The position numbers and the translations under genes were made by a program. From Bacteroidota bacterium (GTDB lineage: Bacteria; Bacteroidota; Bacteroidia; Cytophagales; Cyclobacteriaceae), in NCBI GenBank assembly GCA_018266395.1, contig JAFEAM010000019.1:1-64000 (forward strand): a stretch of 64,000 bases of DNA, written 5' to 3'. The notes under the pieces are model-generated. The model worked only from the letters and a program-made list of their open reading frames with translations, was not told the origin of the DNA and searched no databases. Below are positions 27,225-37,200 of this stretch, piece after piece (within the stretch, counting starts at the first letter, position 1; every line of letters begins with the position of its first letter).

Positions 27225-28079
27225 ATGAAGACCTTATTGTTGTTGATTTTTTCTCTAATGATCTTGCCTGGATATTCCCAGTGCAACCAGGCAGACATGG
27301 ACTCAAAGATTGGCAGTTGGGGCCGCGCACAGGATGCCTTTATTAGCGGGCCCGACCCCAAGCAATTGCCACAAATGAAAGTGATGGTTCAGAAATTGTT
27401 TGACAAGGTGAAGCAGGCATACCCCAATCCCCTTGGTTGTTCGCCAAAGTGGTACGGACAGTACAAGAACAATCCGTTGGATTATTATCCTAACCCCAGC
27501 GCCTACTCCCTGGTTGTTCCCGTCTACACCTGGAGATGCATCAACAACAAGGAAATCTTCGGCGGGGAGACCGGCACCTGGCTCTACATCGAGGTCAACA
27601 AGTATGGATTCCTTTACAATACCATGAAGATTAACGGAAAAGAATATAAAACCCTCAGGCCGGTGACAGAAGTGAAGAACGGCTTTATGTACTTCAAACT
27701 CTATCAGACCGGCAGCTCGTTCCAGGAAGCATGGCTGGTAGCCAGGAAAGACCAACTCCCTTTTACCGCGATGACCAGAAAGGAGTACCTGGCGTTGATT
27801 AACGTAACCGACAATACTGAAGGTGATCCGGATGCCCCGGCGGTGATCCTGCCTTATGGAAGTTTTCGTGGCTTTGCCAAAGCAGCAGGTGATCCCAACG
27901 CAGTCATGGTTATAAAGGACAACCCCAACTATTTCGACAAGAAACTGCCTGCCTCCGTTCCACAGTTCATTGTCGTCTATATCAAGTATGAAAACAACGT
28001 GAAAGCCACTATGGATTTTCACAAAGCTATTGTTGACAACCTCAAACTGGAAGAATTGCAGGCGATGCTGGGGAAATAA
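27225..28079 (+). CDS. Secreted protein of unknown function
   Basis: 284 residues with a clear signal peptide (LLLLIFSLMILPGYSQC). The mature protein has several Cys, aromatic-rich segments (NPLDYYPNPSAYSLVVPVY) and an amphipathic C-terminal helix (KLEELQAMLGK). No domain recognised. It follows the three-domain secreted protein by 34 bp, so the two probably form an operon. Confidence 0.55.
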   Translation: MKTLLLLIFSLMILPGYSQCNQADMDSKIGSWGRAQDAFISGPDPKQLPQMKVMVQKLFDKVKQAYPNPLGCSPKWYGQYKNNPLDYYPNPSAYSLVVPVYTWRCINNKEIFGGETGTWLYIEVNKYGFLYNTMKINGKEYKTLRPVTEVKNGFMYFKLYQTGSSFQEAWLVARKDQLPFTAMTRKEYLALINVTDNTEGDPDAPAVILPYGSFRGFAKAAGDPNAVMVIKDNPNYFDKKLPASVPQFIVVYIKYENNVKATMDFHKAIVDNLKLEELQAMLGK

Positions 28080-28329
28080 TTTCGGTGGTTTCATGGGAAG
28101 GTCTGTTATAATTATGGACCGTGTTGAAACTTTCATGTCGATTACCTTCATACATAGGTACCTGTGTCCTCACAGGCCCTTTAACCAATCTTCCATCAAC
28201 TTTAGTCGCCTTTGGAAATCTCCACCATAAATCATATTCTGAAACACATGCCTTAATAAACTCACGGCGCCACCGCGTCCCCGCGGTACAAAACCTTCGC
28301 GGTATAATATTTCGCTTGACTATATTCAC

Positions 28330-29730
28330 ATGTTGATCTCCGGACTCTACACCGATTTCTACGAGCTTACCATGGCTCAGGGGTATTTCGCCAGCGGTAA
28401 GTGGCAGAAGCAGGCCTGTTTTGACTATTTCTTCAGGACTCAACCTTTCCACGGCGGTTACGCCCAGTTTGCCGGGTTGCAAGACCTTTTGGACTACCTC
28501 CCGGAATTCCGATTCGGCGCCCCGCAGATTGACTACCTGCAACGACAGGGATTTGCTGATTCTTTCCTGAACTACCTGGAAGACTTTCAATTCACAGGCA
28601 CCATGATGTCAGTTCAGGAAGGGGAGACGGTATTCCCCAACGAACCCATCCTGCGGGTGGAAGGAAATATCCTTGAGACCCAATTGCTGGAGACGCTGGT
28701 TCTCAATTTCTTAAATTTTGAAACACTGATCGCGACAAAGGCACGGCGACTGAAATGGTCTGCCGGTGAGAAAACTGTGATCGACTTTGGATTGAGAAGA
28801 GCACAGGGCCTGGGAGGTATACATGCGAGCCGCGCGGCAATCCTTGGTGGTGTAGAGTCTACCTCAAATGTTTTTAGCGCCATGGAGTTTGACGTACGTC
28901 CTACCGGCACCATGGCTCACTCCTGGGTGGAGAGCTTTGATTCGGAGCTGGAGGCTTTCCGTGTCTTCGCACGGATATTCCCGGAACGGAGTGTCTTTCT
29001 CGTGGACACTTACGACACGTTGCGTTCTGGTGTGCCCAACGCCATAGTCGTTGCAAAAGAGATGGAGTCGACAGGGCACCGGCTTCAGGCCGTGAGACTC
29101 GACAGCGGCGACCTTGCCTACCTGAGCAAACAGACGCGTATGCTGCTGGACAAGGCAGGTTTGAGGGAAGTGCAGATTACCGTTTCCAATCAGTTGGATG
29201 AGCATATTATCAAAAGCCTTCTTGAGCAGGGCGCACCCATTGATGTATTCGGTGTGGGTACCAGTCTTGTGACCGGAAAGGAAGATGCCGCACTGGATGG
29301 CGTGTACAAACTATCAGAATTTGACGGCCAGCCCAAGCTGAAGATTTCAGAGAATATCGAAAAAGTGCTGTTGCCCGGCAAGAAAAAGACCTTCCGTTAC
29401 TACGATTCCGACAATAGTTTCTTTGCTGATGCCGTGCTGCTTCTGGAGGAGAATGAGATTAATCATATGGTGCATCCGCTGCATCCGCTAAAGCAGTTGG
29501 ATCTACGTGGACTCAAAAAGGAAGAACTCCTCCAACCCGTTTGGAAAAATGGAGCTCCCTTGATTTCACGGCAGTCGCCCTACGTGATTGCCGACTTCGC
29601 AGCATCCCGGCTGGAACAATTACCCCCTGAACACAAACGGTTTGAATACCCGCATGTGTACAAAGTAGGTATCAGCGATAAGCTGATGCAGCTGCGGGAT
29701 AGATTGATTAAGGCAAAAGCTAATACGTAA
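28330..29730 (+). CDS. pncB: Nicotinate phosphoribosyltransferase
   Basis: 466 residues. It opens with SGLYTDFYELTMAQGYF, and has FDYFFRTQPFHGGYAQFAGL, the catalytic/PRPP region DFGLRRAQG, GGVESTSN and GTMAHSWVESF, and later VRLDSGDLAYLS and VFGVGTSLVTGK. The enzyme turns nicotinate and PRPP into nicotinate mononucleotide in NAD salvage. A nicotinamidase gene lies 750 bp downstream, so the window holds both steps from nicotinamide to the mononucleotide. Confidence 0.96.
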   Translation: MLISGLYTDFYELTMAQGYFASGKWQKQACFDYFFRTQPFHGGYAQFAGLQDLLDYLPEFRFGAPQIDYLQRQGFADSFLNYLEDFQFTGTMMSVQEGETVFPNEPILRVEGNILETQLLETLVLNFLNFETLIATKARRLKWSAGEKTVIDFGLRRAQGLGGIHASRAAILGGVESTSNVFSAMEFDVRPTGTMAHSWVESFDSELEAFRVFARIFPERSVFLVDTYDTLRSGVPNAIVVAKEMESTGHRLQAVRLDSGDLAYLSKQTRMLLDKAGLREVQITVSNQLDEHIIKSLLEQGAPIDVFGVGTSLVTGKEDAALDGVYKLSEFDGQPKLKISENIEKVLLPGKKKTFRYYDSDNSFFADAVLLLEENEINHMVHPLHPLKQLDLRGLKKEELLQPVWKNGAPLISRQSPYVIADFAASRLEQLPPEHKRFEYPHVYKVGISDKLMQLRDRLIKAKANT

Positions 29731-29742
29731 TCTTCCGTAACT

Positions 29743-30231
29743 ATGAAACACATCCGGTTACTCCTGTACTTCTTCTGTCTTTCAGGCTTTTCCCAGGGCA
29801 AGTTTGCAGGCGGGTATGGATCGCTCATCGGCAAGAATTACAGGGATGAAAAAGAACTCACCATCCTGTACGGCTTTACCTCCAGGGGCGGCACCTTGCT
29901 CTCTGATCCTGGCGATCCCGTCAGTCTGAGCGCCTCCTGGTACAGCAAGGGCAATTTGATCGTAGCGTTTTTTGAGCAGAAGGATGGAGATAAGGGCAGC
30001 GTCATTTTGGATGTACTCGAGATTAGAAATGTGCTCGCCAACCAAACATTGAGTATTGGTGATTGCAAAGACGGCGACAATGTCAGCGTAGGCTTCGTGG
30101 CGCTCGTCAACGAAACCAGGGAAGAACGTTTCAAGGCAGTAAAGGCATGGTTCTTCAATCGCGATAAGATCAGACTGGAGCCCTGGAACCCTGCCAGGGT
30201 TACCTGTATCGGAATGGTTGGAGATGATTGA
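29743..30231 (+). CDS. Small secreted protein of unknown function
   Basis: 162 residues with a signal peptide ending at GFSQ. The mature part is predicted beta-rich (ELTILYGFTSRGGTLL, SASWYSKGNLIVAFFEQ) with two Cys (IGDCKDGD, VTCIGM). It begins 12 bp after pncB and is likely co-transcribed with it. No family recognised. Confidence 0.5.
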   Translation: MKHIRLLLYFFCLSGFSQGKFAGGYGSLIGKNYRDEKELTILYGFTSRGGTLLSDPGDPVSLSASWYSKGNLIVAFFEQKDGDKGSVILDVLEIRNVLANQTLSIGDCKDGDNVSVGFVALVNETREERFKAVKAWFFNRDKIRLEPWNPARVTCIGMVGDD

Positions 30232-30300
30232 TTAAAAGAGCCGACTTACACCATTCGAGGCTCGCTTCCAGAAAATGATTCTAACGACTTTGGTTCTCCA

Positions 30301-30396
30301 AACCCCGTAGGGGTTCAAGGTTTATAGACACGGACACGGTGGTGAAGGATACGACCCCGGCGGGGTCGAACATCAATTGCAAATTTCGGTACAAAC
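30301..30396. repeat. Two-hairpin intergenic repeat, copy 1
   Basis: Hairpin one is AACCCC-GTA-GGGGTT (30301-30315), hairpin two is CGACCCC-GGC-GGGGTCG (30352-30368), and the tail ATCAATTGCAAATTTCGGTA runs to about 30391. A related tail occurs after two small hairpins at 46768-46833. No transposase or gene lies within it. It fills most of the 252-bp gap before pncA. Confidence 0.65.
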
Positions 30397-30456
30397 GAGC
30401 TTTTATTCTCAGATATCATTCGTACAACTGAATGGACATAATTCTTGTCTACCCGC

Positions 30457-30464
30457 TATTTTTG
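30457..30464 (+). promoter_or_regulatory. Probable -7 promoter element of pncA
   Basis: TATTTTTG matches the Bacteroidota -7 consensus TAnnTTTG exactly and lies 19 bp before the pncA ATG, giving a short leader. A TTG occurs nearby but not at the usual spacing. Confidence 0.4.
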
Positions 30465-30483
30465 TATTTAAGTCACATCCTTT

Positions 30484-31032
30484 ATGAAAGCCTTGCTCAT
30501 CGTTGACGTACAAAATGACTTTTGCACAGGCGGCACACTTGCCGTGCCAGAGGGGGAGAAGGTGGTGCCGGTGATCAACGGCATCCTGAATCGCTTCAAG
30601 GTGATTGTGGCCTCGAAAGACTGGCACCCTGCCGGCAGCAGACACTTCGAGAAGTGGCCGGTGCACTGCGTCCAGGATACATATGGCGCAGCCTTCTATC
30701 CGCAATTGGATGACGAGAAAATTCAGAAGACTTTTCTTAAGGGCACGGATGAAAAGAATGACGGCTACTCTGCTTTTGATGCCACGAGCGACAACCTCGA
30801 GCGCTTCCTAAAGGAGAATAAGGTAAATGATCTCTACGTGTGTGGACTCGCCACCGATTATTGTGTGCTGGCCTCCGCCCTCGATGCGAGGAAGAAGGGA
30901 TTCAATGTGTTTGTTGTGGAAGACGCGGTCAAAGGGGTCGACGCGAAAGCTGGTGACTCTGAACGGGCCATCATACAGATGAAGCACAATGGGATAGTGT
31001 TTATGGATTCCGGTTTGGTGCCGCTGGATTGA
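30484..31032 (+). CDS. pncA: Nicotinamidase
   Basis: 182 residues. The isochorismatase-fold triad is Asp8 (LLIVDVQNDF), Lys86 (TFLKGTDE) and Cys127 (GLATDYCVLAS); the metal ligands are Asp46, His48 and His54 in KDWHPAGSRHF. It hydrolyses nicotinamide to nicotinate and ammonia, feeding PncB. It converges with the FtsX-like gene, 14 bp away. Confidence 0.95.
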   Translation: MKALLIVDVQNDFCTGGTLAVPEGEKVVPVINGILNRFKVIVASKDWHPAGSRHFEKWPVHCVQDTYGAAFYPQLDDEKIQKTFLKGTDEKNDGYSAFDATSDNLERFLKENKVNDLYVCGLATDYCVLASALDARKKGFNVFVVEDAVKGVDAKAGDSERAIIQMKHNGIVFMDSGLVPLD

Positions 31033-31046
31033 ACTTTTCTCCAAGG

Positions 31047-33437
31047 TTACTCATTCCGGAGGAACTTTACCGGATTGCTCACTGCCACCCGAGCAAGATA
31101 ATAGCTCACAGAGAGCACGCCAGCGAGAAGGATCACCAGTGCAGACCTTATAAACATTGCGGGTCCCAAAGCAACGCGGTATTGAAAGGTGTTAAGCCAC
31201 TCATTGGAAACATAGACCGCAATAGGAGCAGCCACGAGGATGGCCAGCGCAGTAAACAGCAAATAGCCCGCTGAAAGCTGACGAACGATGTTCAGCTGGT
31301 TGGCGCCCATCACCTTCCTGATGGCAACTTCCTTGAGGCGCGTTGTAAATACCAATGAACTCATAGCAAAGAGTCCATAGCACGTAAGGTAGAGACCGAG
31401 GAACGTGAAGAACTGCATCACCTGACTTAATTGTGACTCGTTGGTGTAGAGCTTCGCGAGTCTCTCGTCAAGCATTTCATAGTCGAAAGGCTTGTCCGAC
31501 ACGGACTTCCAGACCTTTGCAATATCGTCAATGGCTTCTTTATTCGCCGGACCTGAGAGCCTGATCAATGCAGCTGGGAAGTAGGGTGATAGGGTGAGTA
31601 CCAGTGGTTTCACTGGCCGGTGCAATGATTCAAAATGATAGTCGTCGATAACGCCAATCACCCTTCCCTTCATCATGATGGTTGCCTGTCCGGGAGCAAA
31701 CACTTCCATCTTCTTTCCGATGGCGTCCGACTGCCATCCCAATTCAACTGCGGCCCTCTTGTTAATGAGGTAGGGAGGAAGCGAGTCATATTTTTCGTCC
31801 TGATTGAAATTTACTCCTTCGAGCAGCCTCACCTGGAGCGTAGAGAGGAAGCCATAATCGCACGATGCGAATGGCAGCATAATGGGCTTTTCATAGGACC
31901 CGCCTTCAGGCACAAACCGCCAGCCGGCAATGGCATCTCCCGGAATCTCCGAGCCCGCCACGTCCTGCACAAAGTTCAGTCTTTTCAGTTCGGTTTTGAA
32001 TGCCTCGAACTTCTGCCCGGCCTGCTGATCGAGGTGGATGACAACGACATTGTCCTTGTTGAATCCCAGGTCTTTGTAGCGGATGAAGCGGATCTGTTCG
32101 CCGACTATGAATGAAAAGGCAAGGAGAATAAATGAAAAAGCCACCTGTATTCCCATCAGCACGTTGCGAAAGCGAAACTTTCCTGTGCCAGACGAGTTTC
32201 CCAGTAGCAGCACCCGCGAGGGAGCAGAACCATATCTGATTGCAGGGAGCAACACTGCAGTTACTGAAACAGAGACTATAAGCACGAGGCCAATAAGAAA
32301 TACGAGCGGGTTCAATCCAGACCATGGGTCAATCTTTCGCTCAACCAGCGTGTTGAAGGCGGGGTAGGCGATTTGGCATAGTGCCAGCGAAAGAATGAAA
32401 GCACATATTCCCAGTAGAACGCTTTCCATGGTGATTTGAGCTACAATCTTCCTGCTGCTTAACCCAAGGAATTTTCTGATTCCCACCTCGGTGGTGCGGC
32501 GGGCCAGTTTGAAATAGGAGAGGTTGATCAGGTTCAACCCTGATACGATGATAATCACCAGTGCAACGGCCGCAAAGAGCTCGACATACATAAGATTTCC
32601 CGGAGGATCCAGTTCCCCTTCGAGATGAGATTGCAAATGGATGTCATCCAAATGCTGCAATTCGAGCCTTCCGTTCTTCTTGTAGCGCTCCGGGAAATAC
32701 TTGTCCACAATCTGAGGTAATTTCATTCTGACCCTGTCATAATCCTGTGACGACTTAAGAAGCAGATAAGTGTAGGATCCCACCCAAAACCATTTGTTCT
32801 CTCGCCCTTCGATACCGCTCTGACTTTTCCAAAGATTGAGCATCCAGGCGAGTGGTACTACCGCATCAAAGCGGACGTGCGATACTTCCGGCAAATCTTC
32901 CATCACGGCGGTGACCTCAAAAGTCTGGTTGTCCGAAATAAGTTGCTTCCCTATAGGGTTTTCACTGCCGAAATATCTTACAGCAGTTTTGCGGGTGAGA
33001 ATCATACCGGCAGGGTTACGCATCGCCGTGGCAGGGTCGCCGGCTATCAATGGAAAGTTGAAGACATCGAAGAAGGCAGTATCTGCAAAGAGAATGTGTT
33101 GCTGGAACTTCTTGTCACCGGATTCCTCCAAAAGGTCCACAGGGAAGACCCGTATAGCGTTCATTATTTCAGGAATTTCAGATTGCAGCGCAGCGGCAGC
33201 AGGAAACTGGACGGTAGCCATATCATAATCCACATCGTTGAGCCTGAGGTGGGTAGTCACCCGTGCGATGCGATCGTGTTTGTCGTGAAAACGATCGAAG
33301 GAGAGTTCATTCAGAATGTAAAGGGCGATCAGGAAGAAGGCGGCCAGACTGATGGTTAAACCGAAGAGGGAAATAAAGTAGTAGGACTTATCTCGTCGCA
33401 CCAGGCGAAAAAAATAGAGCAGCGTATGTCTGACCAT
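31047..33437 (-). CDS. FtsX-like permease with two MacB-type halves, copy 1
   Basis: 796 residues. Two tandem FtsX units: membrane segments near 18-45, 285-310, 335-360 and 380-405, then a second set near 425-445, 675-700, 725-750 and 765-785. The large periplasmic MacB-core regions lie between them. Motifs include RRTTEVGIRKFLGLSSRKIVAQ and RLKEVAIRKVMGANQLNIVRQL; the C-terminus is SNPVKFLRNE. No ATPase gene is adjacent. Such solitary proteins are abundant in Bacteroidota and may use an ATPase encoded elsewhere; substrate unknown. Confidence 0.88.
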   Translation of the reverse strand: MVRHTLLYFFRLVRRDKSYYFISLFGLTISLAAFFLIALYILNELSFDRFHDKHDRIARVTTHLRLNDVDYDMATVQFPAAAALQSEIPEIMNAIRVFPVDLLEESGDKKFQQHILFADTAFFDVFNFPLIAGDPATAMRNPAGMILTRKTAVRYFGSENPIGKQLISDNQTFEVTAVMEDLPEVSHVRFDAVVPLAWMLNLWKSQSGIEGRENKWFWVGSYTYLLLKSSQDYDRVRMKLPQIVDKYFPERYKKNGRLELQHLDDIHLQSHLEGELDPPGNLMYVELFAAVALVIIIVSGLNLINLSYFKLARRTTEVGIRKFLGLSSRKIVAQITMESVLLGICAFILSLALCQIAYPAFNTLVERKIDPWSGLNPLVFLIGLVLIVSVSVTAVLLPAIRYGSAPSRVLLLGNSSGTGKFRFRNVLMGIQVAFSFILLAFSFIVGEQIRFIRYKDLGFNKDNVVVIHLDQQAGQKFEAFKTELKRLNFVQDVAGSEIPGDAIAGWRFVPEGGSYEKPIMLPFASCDYGFLSTLQVRLLEGVNFNQDEKYDSLPPYLINKRAAVELGWQSDAIGKKMEVFAPGQATIMMKGRVIGVIDDYHFESLHRPVKPLVLTLSPYFPAALIRLSGPANKEAIDDIAKVWKSVSDKPFDYEMLDERLAKLYTNESQLSQVMQFFTFLGLYLTCYGLFAMSSLVFTTRLKEVAIRKVMGANQLNIVRQLSAGYLLFTALAILVAAPIAVYVSNEWLNTFQYRVALGPAMFIRSALVILLAGVLSVSYYLARVAVSNPVKFLRNE

Positions 33438-33644
33438 ATTTTTATTGTTTTCTCACACAGCCAAGCACTTTTTTCAGCTACTAACAACGGGAACATAAAA
33501 CCAATCCTCCCTTAACGCCAGGGACAAGTTCACCCCCAGTCCACATATAATATACACTTACCGGTCAAACTATTTGTTGAATGGATTGAAACTTTTTTGG
33601 TGGGTTGAAGTATCCACTCAATAGGCCCATTAAAGTCCCTGACC

Positions 33645-36029
33645 ATGCTGAGAAACTACGTCAAAGTTGCCTTCCGTAACCTGATCAAAAATAAGGGTTA
33701 CTCTTTCATCAACATCTCAGGCCTCGCCACCGGGATGGCGGTTGCCCTGCTCATCGGGTTATGGATCTGGGACGAACTGACCTACAACAAGTATCACAAA
33801 AACTATGACCGCATTGCCCAGGTTTGGCAGCACAACCTGTACAATGGGGTAAAGCGATCACAGGTATCCAATCCATACCTGATGGCAGAGGAGATTCGCA
33901 ATAATTTCGGCGCGGACTTCAAATACGTTCTTCAGTCTTCCTGGAACTTCAGCAATATTCTGACCGTTGGAGAAAAGAAGTTCAAGAAAGACGGAATGTA
34001 CTTTGAGCCGCAAGTGATAGACATGTTGTCACTTGAACTCACGCGTGGCACACCTGAATGCCTTAACGATCCATATTCCATCCTTATTTCCGAATCGGTT
34101 GCCACGTCATTATTCGACGACAATGACCCCATTGGTCAAACACTAAGGCTGAACAACAAGACCGATCTGAAGGTGACAGGTGTGTTTAAGGATATTCCCT
34201 ACAATTCCTCGTTCCGTGAAGTGAACTATTTCATGCCATGGCAACTCTATATCACCCTGAACGACTGGATTCCAAAAATGAAAGATCCGTGGGGAAGCAA
34301 TTTCACTCAGACCTGGGTGCAAATGGCAGATCAGGCAGATATGGATGCCGTGTCGGCGAAGATCATTAATGTGAAGTACAACAAGGTGAGCGAAGATCAA
34401 CACAAAAACAAGCCTGAGGTCTTTCTTCATCCGATGAGAAAATGGCACCTGTATTCAGAATTCAAGAACGGTATTAATGTTGGAGGCAGAATTGAATTTG
34501 TCTGGTTGTTCGGCATCATTGGCGTCTTTGTGCTTGCGCTTGCCTGCATCAATTTCATGAACCTGAGCACAGCGCGCAGCGAGAAGCGCGCGAAGGAAGT
34601 TGGTATAAGGAAATCTGTAGGATCAATGCGCCTTCAGTTGATAAATCAATTCTTCAGCGAGTCAATGGTCATGGCATTTCTCGGATTCATCCTTGCATTG
34701 GTCCTGGTGTTAATTGCACTGCCTTACTTCAACCCGGTAGCCGACAAACGCTTGTCACTGCCGTGGGATAATCCCGTCTTCTGGATGGCGGGTGTAGGTT
34801 TCACACTACTAACCGGAGTAGTGGCAGGAAGCTATCCTGCCCTTTACCTGAGTTCTTTCCAGCCTGTGAAAGTGCTGAAGGGAACATTCAGGGCAGGCAG
34901 GTTGGCATCGCTCCCCCGCGAGGTGCTGGTGGTAATTCAGTTCACAGTGTCGGTGACGCTGATTATAGGCACATTGGTAGTCTTCCGCCAAATCGAGTAT
35001 GCGAAGAGCCGTCCTGTGGGGTACGAACGGAAGGGCCTGATCATGATCTATATGGCAACCATGGAGATACACAATCACTTTGATGCCATCCGAAATGAAC
35101 TGAAATCATCAGGTGCCATTGTTGAAATGACTGAATCGGGGAGCCCGGCAACGGAAGTGTGGAATACCAATGGGGGTTTCACATGGCAGGGAAAAGACCC
35201 GTCGCTTGCCGTGTCATTTCCTAACAATGCTGTGACCTATGAATTTGGCAAAACAGTTGGATGGAAGTTCAAGGACGGACGTGATTTCTCGCGGGACTTT
35301 GCCAGCGATTCCAACGCGTTTGTCATCAACGAAGCCGCAGCCACATTCCTTGGCTTCAAGAAGCCCATCGGAGAAATCCTCAACTGGAACGACAAGCCTT
35401 ACACCATCGTCGGGGTGATCGAGGACATGGTGACCGAGTCGCCCTATGAGCCTGTACGGCCGTCGCTTTTCCATATCAACCGCGATGACGGGAATGTCAC
35501 CACCATCCGGCTTAACCCTGACAAGGATGCTCATGCGTCGATCGATGGGGTGAAGAAGATATTCACACAGTATAACCCTGCTGAGCCGTTCGAATATGAA
35601 TTCGTGGATCAGGCCAATGCGCGTAAATTCTCGGATGAAGAACGCATCGGCAAACTCTCAAGTTTCTTCGCAGGTCTTGCCATCTTCATTAGCTGCCTCG
35701 GCATTTTTGGACTGGCCAGTTTTGTGGCAGAGCAGCGTACCAAAGAAATAGGCGTGCGCAAAGTGATGGGTGCTTCGGTCGTAAACCTGTGGGCCATGCT
35801 GTCGAAAGACTTTGTCATCCTCGTGATGGTATCCCTTCTGTTTGCTATTCCCACGGCCTGGTATTTCATGAACAACTGGCTGGAGAAATATGAATATCGC
35901 AGCACCATTGCCTGGTGGGTATTTGCCTCAGCCGGCTTTGGAGCACTCCTTATCACACTCCTTACCGTGAGCTACCAATCGATCAAGGCAGCACTGTCCA
36001 ACCCTGTGAGCAGCCTAAGATCGGAATGA
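33645..36029 (+). CDS. FtsX-like permease with two MacB-type halves, copy 2
   Basis: 794 residues, same double FtsX layout. It starts MLRNYVKVAFRNLIKNKGYSFINISGLATG. Coupling motifs are EKRAKEVGIRKSVGSMRLQL and QRTKEIGVRKVMGASVVNL; the C-terminus is SNPVSSLRSE. It is divergent from copy 1 across a 207-bp gap and has no adjacent ATPase. Sequence and context do not identify the cargo. Confidence 0.9.
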   Translation: MLRNYVKVAFRNLIKNKGYSFINISGLATGMAVALLIGLWIWDELTYNKYHKNYDRIAQVWQHNLYNGVKRSQVSNPYLMAEEIRNNFGADFKYVLQSSWNFSNILTVGEKKFKKDGMYFEPQVIDMLSLELTRGTPECLNDPYSILISESVATSLFDDNDPIGQTLRLNNKTDLKVTGVFKDIPYNSSFREVNYFMPWQLYITLNDWIPKMKDPWGSNFTQTWVQMADQADMDAVSAKIINVKYNKVSEDQHKNKPEVFLHPMRKWHLYSEFKNGINVGGRIEFVWLFGIIGVFVLALACINFMNLSTARSEKRAKEVGIRKSVGSMRLQLINQFFSESMVMAFLGFILALVLVLIALPYFNPVADKRLSLPWDNPVFWMAGVGFTLLTGVVAGSYPALYLSSFQPVKVLKGTFRAGRLASLPREVLVVIQFTVSVTLIIGTLVVFRQIEYAKSRPVGYERKGLIMIYMATMEIHNHFDAIRNELKSSGAIVEMTESGSPATEVWNTNGGFTWQGKDPSLAVSFPNNAVTYEFGKTVGWKFKDGRDFSRDFASDSNAFVINEAAATFLGFKKPIGEILNWNDKPYTIVGVIEDMVTESPYEPVRPSLFHINRDDGNVTTIRLNPDKDAHASIDGVKKIFTQYNPAEPFEYEFVDQANARKFSDEERIGKLSSFFAGLAIFISCLGIFGLASFVAEQRTKEIGVRKVMGASVVNLWAMLSKDFVILVMVSLLFAIPTAWYFMNNWLEKYEYRSTIAWWVFASAGFGALLITLLTVSYQSIKAALSNPVSSLRSE

Positions 36030-36038
36030 GAGTATTTG

Positions 36039-36070
36039 TTGATTGGGTGATTGAGTGATTTATTGATTGG
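36039..36070. repeat. Low-complexity GATTGAGTGATT run
   Basis: TTGATTGGGTGATTGAGTGA continuing to TTGATTGG just after the FtsX-like stop. It is a degenerate GATTG/GTGATT microrepeat of the sort often seen between Bacteroidota genes. Confidence 0.4.
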
Positions 36071-36289
36071 AGGCTCGTTTCCTCGCAGAGTCTCTCGTCA
36101 GAGGACTCTGCAGGAGAATATCAGTTGATTTTGGCGTTGCAATGGCTTGCACTGGCTCGCCTTGTGGATATAGCGTTCGGCATTTGCTTGGCCTCATAGA
36201 CTCACCGTTGGGCTTGTCAGTTCAACTATCACCAGAAGCTTTGTATTTTGTACGTCATTTGTGGAAGGTCAGCAACGAATGATTTGGCT

Positions 36290-37057
36290 ATGGTGAGAGC
36301 AAAGCTGCTAATAGTGATATTCCAATGGTTTGTTGGAGTATGTTTGGCTCAATCCGAAAAGGAGCTGGTAATTATATCTGTCAAGGATAATCGTTTGGAA
36401 TTAGCTAAAGCGATTAGTTTCTTAAATTCAAATGACGCAAAATTAATATGTATTAATGTTGATCTATTTAAGTGTGATAGTACAGTAAAAACTTTCCCAT
36501 CAAATCATCTTATTGGTTCAGACACGTTGGCGATACTTTGGCCAAGTGAAGCAGAGAAAGTCTTGGCCCACGAACTGGGCTCGGCACGTTCTTTACTATT
36601 GCCTTCAGAGCTTCGTGAATTGTATGGAGAGAAGTATTTGGCAATTGATGGTTGCGGGTTTCTCTATCCCTACAAAGCAAAAACCGGATTCGTAAATTTG
36701 ATAAGTAAGAATGGAGACAGGAGTGTTATTGATAGAGTTCAAATATTTAATGTTCAACTAGGGGCTGATACCGCGTATCATTTCGGAGTTAAAATAGCAC
36801 TTCTGATTAATGAAAACGCTACGCGTAAGTTTATTAAGAGCCATTCCGATACTGTGCAAATCAAGACTAAGCCTAGAAAGAGATTCCATACATATAGCAT
36901 GGATCAATTTTATCTAAATAAAGTGGATGCTAAACTGTTAAAAGGTAAGGTTGCAATATTGAGAATCGATCGGCCTGAAGAGTATCGCACGATTGCTGGC
37001 AAAAGAATGTCAGCCTCAGAGATAATGGCGAATATTGCCTGTCAAGTAGTGCGATAG
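36290..37057 (+). CDS. Secreted CHASE2-like domain protein
   Basis: 255 residues from ATG 36290, which gives a good signal peptide (LLIVIFQWFVGVCLAQ). The mature protein follows the order of a CHASE2 sensor domain: LVIISVKDNRLELAKAISFL, AKLICINVDLF, a variable middle, GFVNLISKNGDRSVIDRVQIF, and near the end LLKGKVAILRIDRPEEYR with SASEIMANIACQVV. CHASE2 is normally the periplasmic part of kinases or cyclases; here no membrane anchor or output domain follows. The gene is visibly A/T-rich compared with neighbours, which hints at transfer. The CHASE2 reading rests on motif order only. Confidence 0.45.
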   Translation: MVRAKLLIVIFQWFVGVCLAQSEKELVIISVKDNRLELAKAISFLNSNDAKLICINVDLFKCDSTVKTFPSNHLIGSDTLAILWPSEAEKVLAHELGSARSLLLPSELRELYGEKYLAIDGCGFLYPYKAKTGFVNLISKNGDRSVIDRVQIFNVQLGADTAYHFGVKIALLINENATRKFIKSHSDTVQIKTKPRKRFHTYSMDQFYLNKVDAKLLKGKVAILRIDRPEEYRTIAGKRMSASEIMANIACQVVR

Positions 37058-37124
37058 ATTCTTCGATTGATTGAAGGGTAATAGTTGCCTGATTCAACCT
37101 ATTGAATTCTCAGTCTAATTTATT

Positions 37125-37200
37125 CTCTCCGTCACCGTGCCTCAGCGGTCAGCCCACTCTGCGGCATACTCAGCGTCTTCACTGGAGTAGAAAAAAGCTT
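37125..37200. repeat. Degenerate intergenic repeat, copy A
   Basis: First of three related stretches of the form CTCTGCGTCACGGCGCCTCC-GCGGTCAA-CCACTCTGCGGC-TACTC-GCGTCTTCGC-TAGAAAAAA. This copy reads CTCTCCGTCACCGTGCCTCA at its start and ends GAGTAGAAAAAAGCTT. It lies in the 645-bp gap 37058-37702, which holds no gene I can support. Confidence 0.7.
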
